A stretch of 64,000 nucleotides of DNA from assembly GCA_903813345.2 (NCBI GenBank), contig CAIIXF020000004.1:3365525-3429524 (forward strand), read 5' to 3'. Position 1 is the first letter of the stretch. The number at the start of each line of letters is the position of its first letter. The position numbers and the translations under genes are program-made. This document shows positions 1 to 12,395 of the stretch, in pieces. The notes beneath the pieces are model-generated. The model saw only the letters and a list, made by a program, of their open reading frames with translations. It had not been told where the DNA came from and made no database searches. The DNA comes from Owenia fusiformis. Lineage: Eukaryota > Annelida > Polychaeta > Sabellida > Oweniidae.

Positions 1-469
1 AACTTTTTTATTGAAATTAATACTAGGCAGGACTCACTCTCTAAATAGCTAATAAAAATTCAACCCTTGGATGTGATTTCGTTGAAAAAATATGACAAGT
101 CCAGAATCAAATGATTTGTCCAGAACCTCTTAAGATCCTGTTACTCTTGACAAATTTTCTTGATGATTTTATATTGTCGATTAAATCGTCTGTTTCATCA
201 TTTTGAATCGTCTCGGGCTGCAATATTTGTTGTCTGTTGAAATGAGCATCTTTCCTGTGATCAGTAAAATCAGGAGCCTGAAAATTAGTTTTATTCATAT
301 CATATGCATGTGACCAAGAATTAGCCAATAAGCGTGCAGAGTAAATATCGGGTATAAACTAAACATATTAAACTTATTCCTGCCATTTAGGGGAATAGTT
401 TACATTACTTTGCTTTCGGGAATCCTGTCCAGAACATATATTATGCTTACTTTTATACTGATACCATAG
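1..469. other. No supported feature
   Basis: AT-rich sequence upstream of the first recognisable exon. I see no convincing exon, RNA gene or repeat. The earlier exons of the cysteine-rich gene that follows must lie here unrecognised or to the left of the window. Confidence 0.4.
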
Positions 470-1240
470 GACCGGGTACGATGTTGTAAAATGTATGCCT
501 CCAAGCGTCTGGAATGACGTCAACAAGACATGTGACACCACTGATAACGTCATAGAGTGTTCTGACGCAATTTGTGGGGTTGAAATGACCGACCCACCAT
601 GTGACGAAAATAGCGCAGCTGCTTGCTGTAGGGCTGGTATATACTACGATGTAAGTTATCCGATATATGATGTAAATACGATATGCAAATGCAATTTGCA
701 AGTACCATACCAGTGGTAGTTCCATCATCGTGTGAAACCCTTGATATGAGGTGACGAAGTTGCATGCAACTTGTAAAATAATGAATTGGCCTATGAAGCT
801 ATTTCTTGTATGATCTCTAAACAAAATCTCCAAAAATCAACGATATATAATGAATCGCTGAAGTTCTTAAGGATTCACATTTCAAAGTGCAAAATTGGAT
901 GTTGTAATTTAGTGTTAAGATTCTCCGAAATAATAAAAACATAAACAAATTTTGTGAAAATCTTTAGATAATCCTTAAAGGATACTTTTTAGAAAATAAA
1001 CATGACAAGGCATGATGTGAACCACAATTTTTCTGAAATTTAGCCTACTCACTAGATCTGCTTCTCTCATCAATTAAACCATTGTAGAATGTAGATGGTG
1101 AACCTACACGATACATAATTGCTGACGGACCAGATGGACCCTCAGACAGATTCTCGACGTGTCCAGAAGATATGAACGGTGTACAGTTGGTATTTAATGG
1201 TGACCCCGATGTTTGTTCTTGTGAGGCTCCAGAGTCCTAA
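470..1240 (+). CDS. 3' end of an unidentified cysteine-rich protein gene (two exons)
   Basis: I infer two coding exons, 470-650 and 1088-1240. The first follows an AG at 468-469 and ends at a GTAAGT donor (651). The second follows TTGTAG and ends with TAA at 1238-1240. The junction is phase 0 and both exons are open throughout, giving about 110 C-terminal residues. The first exon has eight cysteines, including the motifs KTCDTTDN and ACCRAG; the second has three more (STCPE, DVCSCE). Spacing and the lack of lysine-rich stretches suggest an extracellular disulphide-bonded domain, but I do not recognise the family. The first base of exon 470 belongs to a codon split with an unseen upstream exon, so the gene is partial. 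There is no link to the helicase gene that starts 4.3 kb downstream. Splice sites and cysteine pattern are seen; secretion is inferred. Confidence 0.55.
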
Positions 1241-3125
1241 CATTAATACCCCGTTACAATGTAAATTGATTTTAATATAAAGTAATAAAGAACCACGATA
1301 TGTTCTCCACTTTAAGAATTCTGTTCATCTAATTCCACAATGTCATATTAATTAAAATTACGAGATAATTATATACAGGGTGAAAATTTTACAATTTCCT
1401 GATTTGCATCTTGGACGATTTCACGGGAGAGCTTACCTTGACGGAAAACGTGATAACTTTTTTCAAAATTATAGATGCAATATTAACCACTGTTTTTTCA
1501 CTTGAACACTTTACAGCTTTATAGATAACATAAAAATCAGAAAGATTCAATTATATTTGAAAAGGTTATTCAGAAAATAGAGGGCAACTTTTGTGTCACC
1601 GTGTATTTTTATCATTTTTATTTGAAATGCAGATATACAGTCCGTATGCCTACTCAAATACCATATATTTCCAAAGATATATATGTATTGTTTGATTTAA
1701 ATCTTTTCATTCAGTAAACAGAACGGGTGTTAATTAGTCAGTATATATCTCATAAGTCATTAGTATTTGCAATTCTCTCGAACTTTGTGTGGTGAATGTA
1801 AAAAGAACTGTTGCGTCACATGAAACAACCTGACCTTGAGAGATCAAACTTTTAAAGATGGCGGATCCTGACATAATTTGTTCGTTTCATATCTTCTAAC
1901 ATCGATTTTCGTGTAACTGCTCGATAAGTCTAAGAAGAAATTACAAAACTAATATCTCTGAGTAGGAGAACTGTATCTACGGATATAAAGTACATAGATC
2001 TGATGACAGGAATGGTTATAATGCAATGTTAAACCTCACAGAAATCCTCCGACGAAATATTACGAGGGATCATGGGAGCCTATCCTCCTTTATCTAAGTG
2101 CCAGAATTCCTATTTTTAGCACACCGCTTAAAAAACAGTTTACGTGAAAGCGACTATTTCATCATGTGATATGTTTTCTGTAGAGATTGCATCATTTATC
2201 TGGAGTATTCAATGTTAATTGATTAGAGTCATAAAATTAAAGGGAAGGATGGCTTAAGTTAGGCAATTCCAGATACTATACGTAGCCATATACAGATATA
2301 CCAGAGGCGAAAAATGTAGTGCTGAAAATTCAAACATCTAGTTATGTCTGTATTAATAATGACTTCGGGGAACTCGCTGTTAAGTGAATATTACTGGTAA
2401 GTAATACAACCACTTTTTAGTTAAAACAATCAATGCATATGCTATAATTATCTAATAAATGCAAGTATTAATGTATAGAACCTATTGGGAGATATATTTC
2501 CATTTTTATTAAATACTGTAGTATAGTCATATTCAAATTAAAAAAATTGGTAGAGGGTAAATACTCAATAAAAATAATAAATCTCGATATTTACTTCCTT
2601 GTTGCTTTGTATACTAGAGATATCTGAAAGAGTGACTTAAATGACTAATTCATTTTCTTACAGCAGTTTGAGTTGAACAAATATTGTAAAATACAAGCAA
2701 TAAGGTTGAGACTTGAATCGGTCACATTGACATTCATGTTTATCTGGTTGGTTTATGCTGCGGGGAGGTTCATAACACAAATCGATGAACTGCATTCCGT
2801 GATGACTCATTTTGAGGTATGGGGGAATCCCAACACTACCTCAAAGATAAAATAATTACCGTCACGTGACCAGTCATGTCATATTTAAACAGCTGACTTG
2901 CACATCCATACATAAGAAAACTCCCACTTCTGTTCGTGAATGCAATATCGTATGCTGTTCGTTTTGTAATTTTTCGATAACAAAACGAGCAATACTTAGC
3001 ATATATGCAAACTTCGACATTGTTAATCTAAATAAACATAATTCACGGCATCTTACAACGTGATCGTAGCATAAATAGCAAGAGTCGCATGACGAAATCC
3101 AACCGTGAAGTCAATTATACACATA
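1241..3125. other. Intergenic, nothing recognised
   Basis: Low-complexity AT-rich DNA. Short open frames here (for example 2673-2855, opening with TTG, and 2866-3063) show no motif, no splice context and no codon bias, and I treat them as chance. Confidence 0.5.
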
Positions 3126-3677
3126 CTCATATCATGGGCTTTCAACTAGAAGGGTAGGCAACTTCCCATATTTCATACATAAACATTGCCATGGGTTTTC
3201 AAAATTGGAGAATGTACACATTCCAAGAAAATCTTATTTTGTACTTTTAATTGATGATTAAAAGAAATAACTCAAAAATAAAAACATGATCTTCTACATA
3301 CATCTTGATAATTTAATAAAAATTGGAATTCATCATAATTATGACAATACAGAAAGTGAACATTCTCCCACAAATTATGTTTTTATTGGAATGTGTTCTT
3401 GAATAATTACCCACAATGCAATACTCAAGAGAACATCTTGATAACCCTTATTCTTATTGGTCTCTTTTGTTTACTTTTATATGATATTGAATATATTTTA
3501 TGCTTAAATCATATTAAAAAATTGATTTTTATTCAAAATAATACTAAAACATATACATTTATCTCATACTTTTTGAAATATTGCCATAAAAGGGAAGCAT
3601 GTCATTGCTCATTTTGAAGGTCTCGTGTTATTACATAGAGTTGCATACCCTTCTAGTTGAAAGCCCATGCTCATATT
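3126..3677. mobile_element. ~550 bp inverted-repeat (MITE-like) element
   Basis: The ends are inverted copies of each other: about 30 bases at 3133-3163 and 3639-3669 match with one or two differences (both contain the word GGGCTTTCAACTAGAAGGGT or its complement). Inner segments also pair: ATTGGAGAATG near 3207 against CATTCTCCCACAA near 3360. The interior is AT-rich with no transposase. This is the layout of a non-autonomous DNA transposon. The family is unknown and I could not define a target duplication. Confidence 0.6.
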
Positions 3678-5526
3678 AAAGATGTTAATTTAAGAGCAAA
3701 AAAGGCTCCAAAACTTAATGAAATATGTAGTTTGGAGGTTCATTTATGTCTGTGGATTATATTTTATACCACAAACACTTTATAAATACCTGAAATTTGC
3801 AATAAAAGTGCCCAAAAATTGTTGTTCCGAAATTCCCCATTTTTCCTGTATCGCGCTAGTCACGTGACCATTACGCGTAGCAGGCAATGTACAGATATTA
3901 CAGTACATGATAATATGTTCAATATGGCAAACATCAGCGATTCTGATTCCCGGGTTCTGGGAAATGGCTATATAAATCGGCGAGAGGGTGTAATTTGAGT
4001 GAAGACAATTTAAGGAGGGGAAATGTGTGCAAGTATGGCAGTAAGAGAGCAGATATGGGGACTTTAGACAAGAACTATGACGGAGAATCAACTAAAAATG
4101 TGAGTTCTGGAATGAAGACCCGTTGCCATTGACTGAAGATTCCAGCGATCCTATTATCATACTCAGTTTGAATCTAGACGCGGAAAACAGATTATGAAAA
4201 CAGGTTTCGCTGCAAAGTTATCAAATTTAGAAAATATGGATCTTGTTTTTGAGTGGCTTAACAAGCATTTAGATACAAGACTTGGCGCTATCTCTTGTCA
4301 AATACATGCACTGGACTTGCAGTAAATTGGCCATTGCAAATTGCAAAATCAGATCGTCAAATAAATCGCTTCGTTTTTAAACCTACGCTTCATATCTTCT
4401 TCCAAAACTTTAGGATTCAATAGAGATAAGTTATAACTTGTACAGGAAAAAATGGCAGATCCTACCTTAATTTAGAATCGCTTATTTCTCTGGACAAATT
4501 CCGAGAAGAAATTGTTCAACATCGCGATCACCTCAGACAACATGTCGCGTGCGTGTCACTCTGAACTCACGTGATAAAATACGGCATCTTGATTGGTTAC
4601 TACTCGTGTTGTCATGACGCGAAAAGCAGTAGTAAACACTGAATATGTTAATGAACTGCCATATATGGAACAATTGTCTTTCTGATTGGTTAACTTTACA
4701 CGCGTCCTAAATGAATATAGTAGTCGTAGTAAATGATTCATTGATAACTCTGAAAGTGGGCGTGACCAGCTTCATTTTGACACCAAATTCAAGATGTTTC
4801 AAATCAAATGGCCTCGCAAGACGAGGTTGAAATATCACCAATTTGATACTGATATGGTCTACGATAGATCAAAATTGCCTGCCCCGCGTCACATGTCACG
4901 TGAGCTTATATTTGTTGAAAAGTGAAAGAGATAGTGACACTTTTTAATCTTAAGTTTATACCAATATTACAAACAGATATCTATTTTTTTCATTATATAT
5001 TTATTTCTTCATTATACATACATTTGTTTTATACTACATTGATTTATTTTTGCAAAACCTTTGCTATTAGATCTTTAAAAACTCTCAAAAGCAATTATTT
5101 CTTTGATTCATAATGAATCTAATATGATAAATCGTCATGATAAAATACAAACTCTTATTGACAGGCCTTGAATTTCATAAATATTTTGTTGTTTTAATAC
5201 CAAGGTTATTTATGCGATATAATGATATGAAAAACATCAATCGTTTAATGCAAAAACGTTTATATCATTCTTCTTGAATGCAACGCGCAATCGCGTCATT
5301 TGGTACACATGAATTAAATTCAGACTCGTTGAACGCCATCAATTCATTTCATACACGCATTCACATTTGCTTGTAGCAAGTGGTATGCCGTTAAAATGTG
5401 TATGGTTTTAGTCATGACACGTAATAACGAATGTTAAATATGTTGATGTTTTTAAAATGGAAGGTTTCTCCGGAAAAACCGGCTATGTTATATTACATGC
5501 CTATATTGCTATTTTCGATATTTCAG
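3678..5526. other. Intergenic, possible promoter region of the helicase gene
   Basis: No coding exon recognised. Several CACGTG/CACGTGA words occur (3861, 4567, 4897), and the same hexamer recurs in the intron 19 palindromes. A candidate acceptor (TATTTCAG, ending 5526) precedes the start exon, so a 5' UTR intron is likely and the true promoter may lie anywhere in this stretch. Open frames such as 3780-4091 (-) show no motif. Confidence 0.35.
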
Positions 5527-5563
5527 GTTTTTCAAAAAGTCAGCGTAATAACACATCATTAGG

Positions 5564-8500
5564 ATGGCTTCGGGAGGGAGACTTGAGGAAATATCAGAAA
5601 CGTATGTATATTCAACGCAGACATGTCTAAAAGAGTACGAGTTCTATGTATATGTTTGATCCTAACTTTGCCAGCGATTTGATATGACTGAAGGAATAAG
5701 TACTCGGGTAAAAGTATGTTTTGTCCAGTCTAAATATGGTCGGACTTCGTACTGTGGTTCTGAAAATATCGGGCCAACAGGCCTAAATCCAAATGAGACC
5801 ATATTTACTTTAACACCAGTTTCAGATTTATACAGTGCGTATCAAGGAAAAACGCAACAGATTGTTATCTTGGAAAAGCACAAAACCAGTGATAACAGCT
5901 TTGATTTCATTCAATGCACCATAAAGCCACGTGTCTCCTCTTAACAATGATATATCATTCATTGATATTTGGCCATGGTTGGGTGAGTAATCATTTCATT
6001 TGCAAAGTGGGCCAAAATTAGCTTCGGGCAAATTATAAACATTGCAAAAGTCAGTGTACGGAGCCCGATGCAATATTGGACGAAAACATAAAACCAATGC
6101 TGATTGCATCCTTTTAATTCATTTTTCCAAAAAGCCAAATTACTCCTCTTTGCAATGGAATATCATTCATTCACAGGGAGTCATCCCTGGCCGAATAATC
6201 ATTAATTTTGCAAAGTAGGGCAAAATTCAGCTCGGACCCAAGCTTTAAACGTTGCAAAAGTCAGTACAAGGGGCAAAAGGGGCTATTGGAAGAAGGTGTG
6301 ACAGGTTTGGCATAGACAGTAAAGTGTTCATACTGATACTCTTGCAAGAATACATCTTATACCCCTCCAAATTGCCACCACTTCCTTGCACATAAAGATG
6401 CGCTCATCTGTCCACGTCATGCATGGTTCGACCCTGAATCATGTGTGGGTTAAAGCAAAGAAAAGCAGCCCATGGGCAAATCTTTCTCGAGGTTTTGCAA
6501 TATCTGGTGGAGGAATTGTGAGCAAAGATGCTCCTGAGATAGCTCCAAAGAAAAAGTCACAACAATTCAAGTCAGGTGAACTTCCATTGGCACTTAGCGC
6601 TAGCACTGATTTTTGCAATACCTAAAACTTGGGGCAGAGTCGATTTTGACCCACTATGCAAATGGAAGGATTTCTCACCCAACCATTACCACATGTGAAT
6701 GAATGGCATATCATTGCAAAGAGGAGAGACATGGCTTTATGGTGCATTAAATCAAATTTATGTAGTCATCACTAGTTTTGTGATTTTACGAGATAACTAC
6801 TTGTTGCGTTTTTTTGATACCCCCTCAAAGTGTAATATACATATTAGATTTTGTATGTATAAGTTTTGCAGATTGACAATTCTATTTGCAGGGTATCTCA
6901 AGAAGATCCCGGAATAACGGTAACGTATATTTTTCCGCAATAAATCCAGAAACCCACTTAATTAGTCTTTATACTATTCAAAAGGTCAAGTCTAGGTTGG
7001 CCCACATTATTGAATATCATTCTAATCTACGTTACCTCTATTTCTTTAATTTACTATATTGATAAAGTGGTCCTAAAATAAAATGTCACAATGAATATTA
7101 TTGTTAATTTGATTTAATCAAATGTGAAATTCCAGTTGAACACTATGTTGGCGAACATCAAGGCTGCGATTAAAGGTAATTTTTGAGTTTGTCAATTGTT
7201 CCTGAAAGTACTTGTCATAAAAATGATTCATTCTCCCCTCCAAAAGTTTGGTAATCCTAAGTCTCCCCCCAATTTTGAATACGTGTTAAAGCCTAGTTTG
7301 AATTTTTATTTGCATTATCTGTAAAGACTACTGACTTGAGACGTTATTCCCAATACCTCTTTTTCATACCTATCTTTTTATCCTATGCAATAGGTAAAAA
7401 AAAGTATGACAAATCTTATAGATATATGCATACTGGAATCTGATTTGCCCTGAACCAACCATCACCCATTGGTTTGCATGGTGATGATAAGTTTCAAAAA
7501 CCCATCATCTGTCATTAATTTTCGACTTATTGTAATCAAGAAAAATTGGGGAAATTTGTGGAGGCAGAAAAAATACCAAGTTACATATCCACCTTTTTAT
7601 AAGTGTTTTCATTGTAGGTTACATAATTAAAATTCAAACATAAAGGAGATCTAACACGTAGTCTTATTGGGGGAGGGGGCTAAGGTTGCCAACTTTTGAA
7701 GGGATGTGTAACACTGGGATGACCTGCTTGATGGCTCAAACAGTGTGCACAATGGATTGAGAAGGCGTTCGCTCGTCTTCTGGTCTCGTGGTTTCATACT
7801 TAAAAAATTAACATGAAATACAATTTTCGTTATTATATCAAAAAATGTTGTATTGAACTGCCTCAAGCTGTCTCTAAGCTACTTTTTGGCATAAGTATGT
7901 GTTCAAAAAGTATTTTTAAACGAAATTATGAATTCATTTTGTGAGCATTGCTGCCCACATCAATAACAAAATTTGCCTTCACCATAGAGGCGTATATATG
8001 AATGTATTTTCTTTTATTCCTCTTAGATGTTTGTGAAACAGAGGGTCCCATAAATTCCCTTCGGATGACAACCTATAGGATATCGCTTGCTCTCCAAGAA
8101 TTACACCAACAAACGCGCGTATGTTATTATTGTAAAGTATTAGACTCTACATCAGTTGTCTAATTATTTTAATATTATATCAATATAAATTTTGTTTCTG
8201 AATAATTTATGTTAGCGCTAGTTTGAAATACAACACGATTCACAATGTTATATCATGTTTCAATTTAGGAAGCACCTGAATTTGAAAATGAAATAACGCT
8301 TTTGATTGATCGAGGAGATGCGTCCTATGCTGATGGAGGAATTGACCGTGCATGTCTTCTTTTCAAATTGGCCTACAACATATCGTCCCTTCGAGATGCA
8401 CCAACGACGACTGCTACAATCCTTCTCAAATGGTCTAAATGCGTGTTAGAACTGGTAGGATAACCTTTTGATAAATACACAATTACATTTTAACATAAAT

Positions 8501-11500
8501 TAATACAATCTATATCAAGTCTAAAATACAAGTAGCTCATCCAAATTATCTTCATCTATTCTTGTTGTATTTAATGCATGTTCGAATCTACTTGGTTTTT
8601 ATATTAGCATGAATAGATTCACATTGATTAAATACATAGAATAAGATTATAATAATATCCCACATACATTTAATGTTGAGATTAGCCTTTTTGATAAAAT
8701 TCTCTCAATGCTAAAAATACGTCACCTTGACTATTTTCTTTTATTGCAGAATATTGATGATGCTATACGTCCAGCACTTAAACTGTGTGATGGAGGTATT
8801 GAACTTTGATTCTAAATAGACATGCATGTTAAATGTGTATTAGATACAGAATTAGGTTATTCTAAGAGGTAATGAAGATTATTTAAGCTATTGTATGAAT
8901 TTGAAAGAAAAATGTCTCAACGGCGCAAAGGGTAAGCAAATAACTCATCCATGAACAATTCAACCTTAAGATGTATCTTTAGGGGTACATTAAGATAATT
9001 AATATCGGATGTCATTTATTAAGCTTTGATTCATTTACTTTTTATATATATTTGAAGAATAATCCTTTAATTTATTAAAACAAAATGAAAGTAAAACGTC
9101 AAGGCATCAGCTTGTATGACAGAATTCAAGCACCGATATTTTTGTATTTAATTTATTTTTTTGAAAAGTTGACTTGTCAAAAACATAAGGGCGTCGTTGA
9201 AAGCTACTCTGCCAAAAAAAACATTCCGTTTGAGAGTAATGGCTTCCCTTATTAAGAAAATATATTTCGTTCTGATTGAAACAAGAGCCTTTGCCTCTAA
9301 ACTGGGGCCTAACAATGTTGCCTACTTCTAAAGAAACACCTTATATTTCTACTTTTTATGACTGCTACGATATCGATTGATTTTGATAAAGATTTAGTAG
9401 TTTTGATATATAATTCGAATAATGTCAAAAATACGGTTCGCACAGGGTACAAATGTCTGCAATAGTAAAAATATGCATTGCGCAATGTTTTGGTGTGACT
9501 ACATTTTGAGTAGTCGAAAACGCTGCCTAATGCTTGAAAAATGTAATGTGACGTGTATAAAAGGGTTTTAATGGCCACTCAAGCCACTGATTCTTAAACC
9601 GCCTCTCGTGGTTGTTAGATCTTACGGCAAAACGGATTGTCAGATAGCATTATGTTATGTTATGGCAAATGAGGGGTTGTCTCGAGGATAAGTTGTTTCC
9701 AGTCCTTAACACGTAGTTCGTCTCTTTGTTTGTTATTGATATATTATTGTTGCATGTTGCAAATATTTTATTATTTTGACCTTTTTGTTTTATTTTGTAT
9801 TTTAGCTCTTAAAACGGAAATTCCCGATCAGCTAAGGTCAAATTTGGAAGTATTTAGAATCGAGGCACTAGTGCGAGATGGTAGTGCGAGTGCAGTGGAA
9901 GCAGCAGACAGGTCAATTTCCAAATTACAGAAACAACTGAAAGAGGTAATACTTATAATAAATATGCCAGCAATTATTGGTGCCAAATGCATTTAGAAAA
10001 AGTGACCTTAAAACATATTTATATTTTACCGAATCAACAATATTGAATCGAACCTTAAAATGAAAGTCAATTTTTTGAATGTTTATGTGTATATTGTTTA
10101 GCATGAAAAATGTTTGATTCATAAATGGGATAATTTTAACATCATGTTTTTTGCTTGGATGCATTTTGCATGATGTTATTTTTATAAAATGGCAACCCAT
10201 GCCCTATTTTTGCTGAAGAGAACACCTTGCATTAATATATGTTGATTGTAGAATACATAGTCATATTGTGTACAGTGTTTTAATATAATATAATGCGTCA
10301 TTTTCAGCCTGAAATAAAGTATGTTCAAAACTTAGTGGAAACTGCTAAGTCTACTTTACATGTTGCAAAATCGCCAACACTTGACGATGATTGGCTGCAT
10401 GGGACAAACGTTAAGAAAGAACCATATGTTAGTATTTTATCTAGTTGTAATTCTTGTCTAGCTACATAAATTATGATCTATCTTAATACATATATACTTA
10501 CCTTAAATGCTTAATTCCTAATGAACAAACTTAGGGTTAGTCAAGTCCTCCGTGCTGTGGATCCATCCGTTATGCAAAATAACTCATATACAGTGGCGTA
10601 AATTAATGAGCAACTGAAATTTCCCGACCCGACTCACATTAGGTGGTATAGTTAAAAGTGTTCGTTAGTTTCGAGATCTCTTTTAAGGACGAACTTATTT
10701 TACTCTAATGAAAGGAATTTCAGACTAGTTGCAAACACTTTATCATTATTTTTAGATTTGTGCCTCGCAGAATCGAAAATAAATAAATTGTTCGTTTAGA
10801 TTTGCTCATCTGTGAATTCGACGTCTTTTTGTTGATAAAACGTCAATATAAAATGTGTTTAATTACAGGAAAGTAGACAAAAACATAAAAAGAAAAGTCG
10901 ACGCTTGCACCGTCTAAAAGGTATGTAGATATATTTATCTCAAGTATTTTATTTTAAAGCACCTCATTAAGAAATAAATTCATGAATACCGACTTCATCA
11001 TAACCTTGATGAATTTTGTCATCGAGAACATGGGTCAATTAATGTACCACTGGTATTCGTTTCCGCAGTACTATTGGCCATGCATAATTAAAGCGTAAAG
11101 AGCAAGTTTGAGAACACAAAGTAACATACATATTATTCCAGTCAAAAAACAAATAATTTCTACTTCAGATACACCAACTGCGGATTGTGCAGTATATGAA
11201 CAACACATGTCTTTTACGCTAGATCCAGATAGCAAGACGATCCAGGTAAACGAAAAGTGTATTGTAAACATATATTAACACACATACTTAAACTGAAATA
11301 AAGCAAATTAATTTCACAACTAGTCTTGTGGTGAGAAACATCCTACATGGTCTCAATTAATGACATACTGACTCTAAAAATAAAGTATATGAACAATTTC
11401 CATTCAACATTTTAACTCAAGACGGTAAGTTATTACATCGGTTATGTGCTGCATCACAATAAAACTAAGGATCGTTTCAAATTATTTGTTATTTATTTAA

Positions 11501-12395
11501 TTCAGACTAATATCTAATTTATCTCCGTTCACATGAGTATGGGCATGAGCGATTGTCATTTGTCATTATAGGATCCAGAAGAAGTAGCATTGTTTGCTAA
11601 CCAACCAGAAGATAAAGTATGTCATGAAAACAAAGTTGACGATCATGACGAAGCAAGCAGAGTAAAAGGTAAGAGGCAATCAATCAGGTATGAATAATAA
11701 TGTGTTAATTAAACAAACTCATTACCCTTTATTCCTAATGTCATGATTTAAGAGGAAAGTCATGTTTTTGCACCACCATATGTTTTGTCTGCGTGAATGT
11801 TTACTTCAAATTTTGTTTGATATATGCTTCAAATATGATATGAATCATTCGACATATAGAAAATGGTTTAAAAGCCATAATATTTGTTGCACTTAATTAG
11901 AAAATATTTCTTGCTTATTTTCTCAAAACAACTATTTATTAACAGCTTTTATAGATCGTGCACCAGTGATGAAGTCTACTACAAATGAACCATTACAAGA
12001 ACTGAATACAGAAAGTCAAAAGGTAAACAACAAATGCACACCCTCTTCTCCCCAAAAGAAAACGTAAAGATATATAAAAGTTCCATGTGGATCGTTTCTT
12101 TACAATTCTTTTGAGTTGCGAAGATCAGCAGTGTATGTACCATGCTATATATTTACATCATGTCTACGAATCTATGTAACAAGCCAAAAGTTAATCATGG
12201 ATTTTTGCAGATGAAATGAATTCTTTCTAATTTATCCTTCATCATAGGGTCAAAATGTGCCTGAAATAGTCATCTCATCAATTGAAAATGTTGGAACGAA
12301 GCGCCATTTTAAAGATTCAATTGGACATGTGAGAGACTTTGCTGGCAACATACAAGAGGAACCAACATCAACAGCAACTATGATGACAACAAATG
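5564..12395 (+). CDS. HELZ2-like gene, exons 1-13: N-terminal helical and charged region
   Basis: Thirteen small exons (28-186 nt) encode residues about 1-381. Exons 4-8 give amphipathic helix-rich sequence (for example RACLLFKLAYNIS, SAVEAADRSISKLQKQLKE) that resembles a TPR-like or other helical repeat, although no signature is decisive. Exon 9 is a short basic block (KHKKKSRRLHRLK), a possible nuclear-localisation signal. Exons 10-13 are acidic and low in hydrophobics, probably a disordered linker. Each exon is bounded by consensus AG and GT, and the phases agree from exon to exon, which is the main support since none has a named domain. The first ATG context is TAGGATGG. These exons are too short to be convincing individually; the phase chain makes them so. 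Confidence 0.7.

Noticed and set aside
453-833. 126-codon minus-strand ORF
   Set aside because: Opposite strand of the cysteine-rich exon; no motif.
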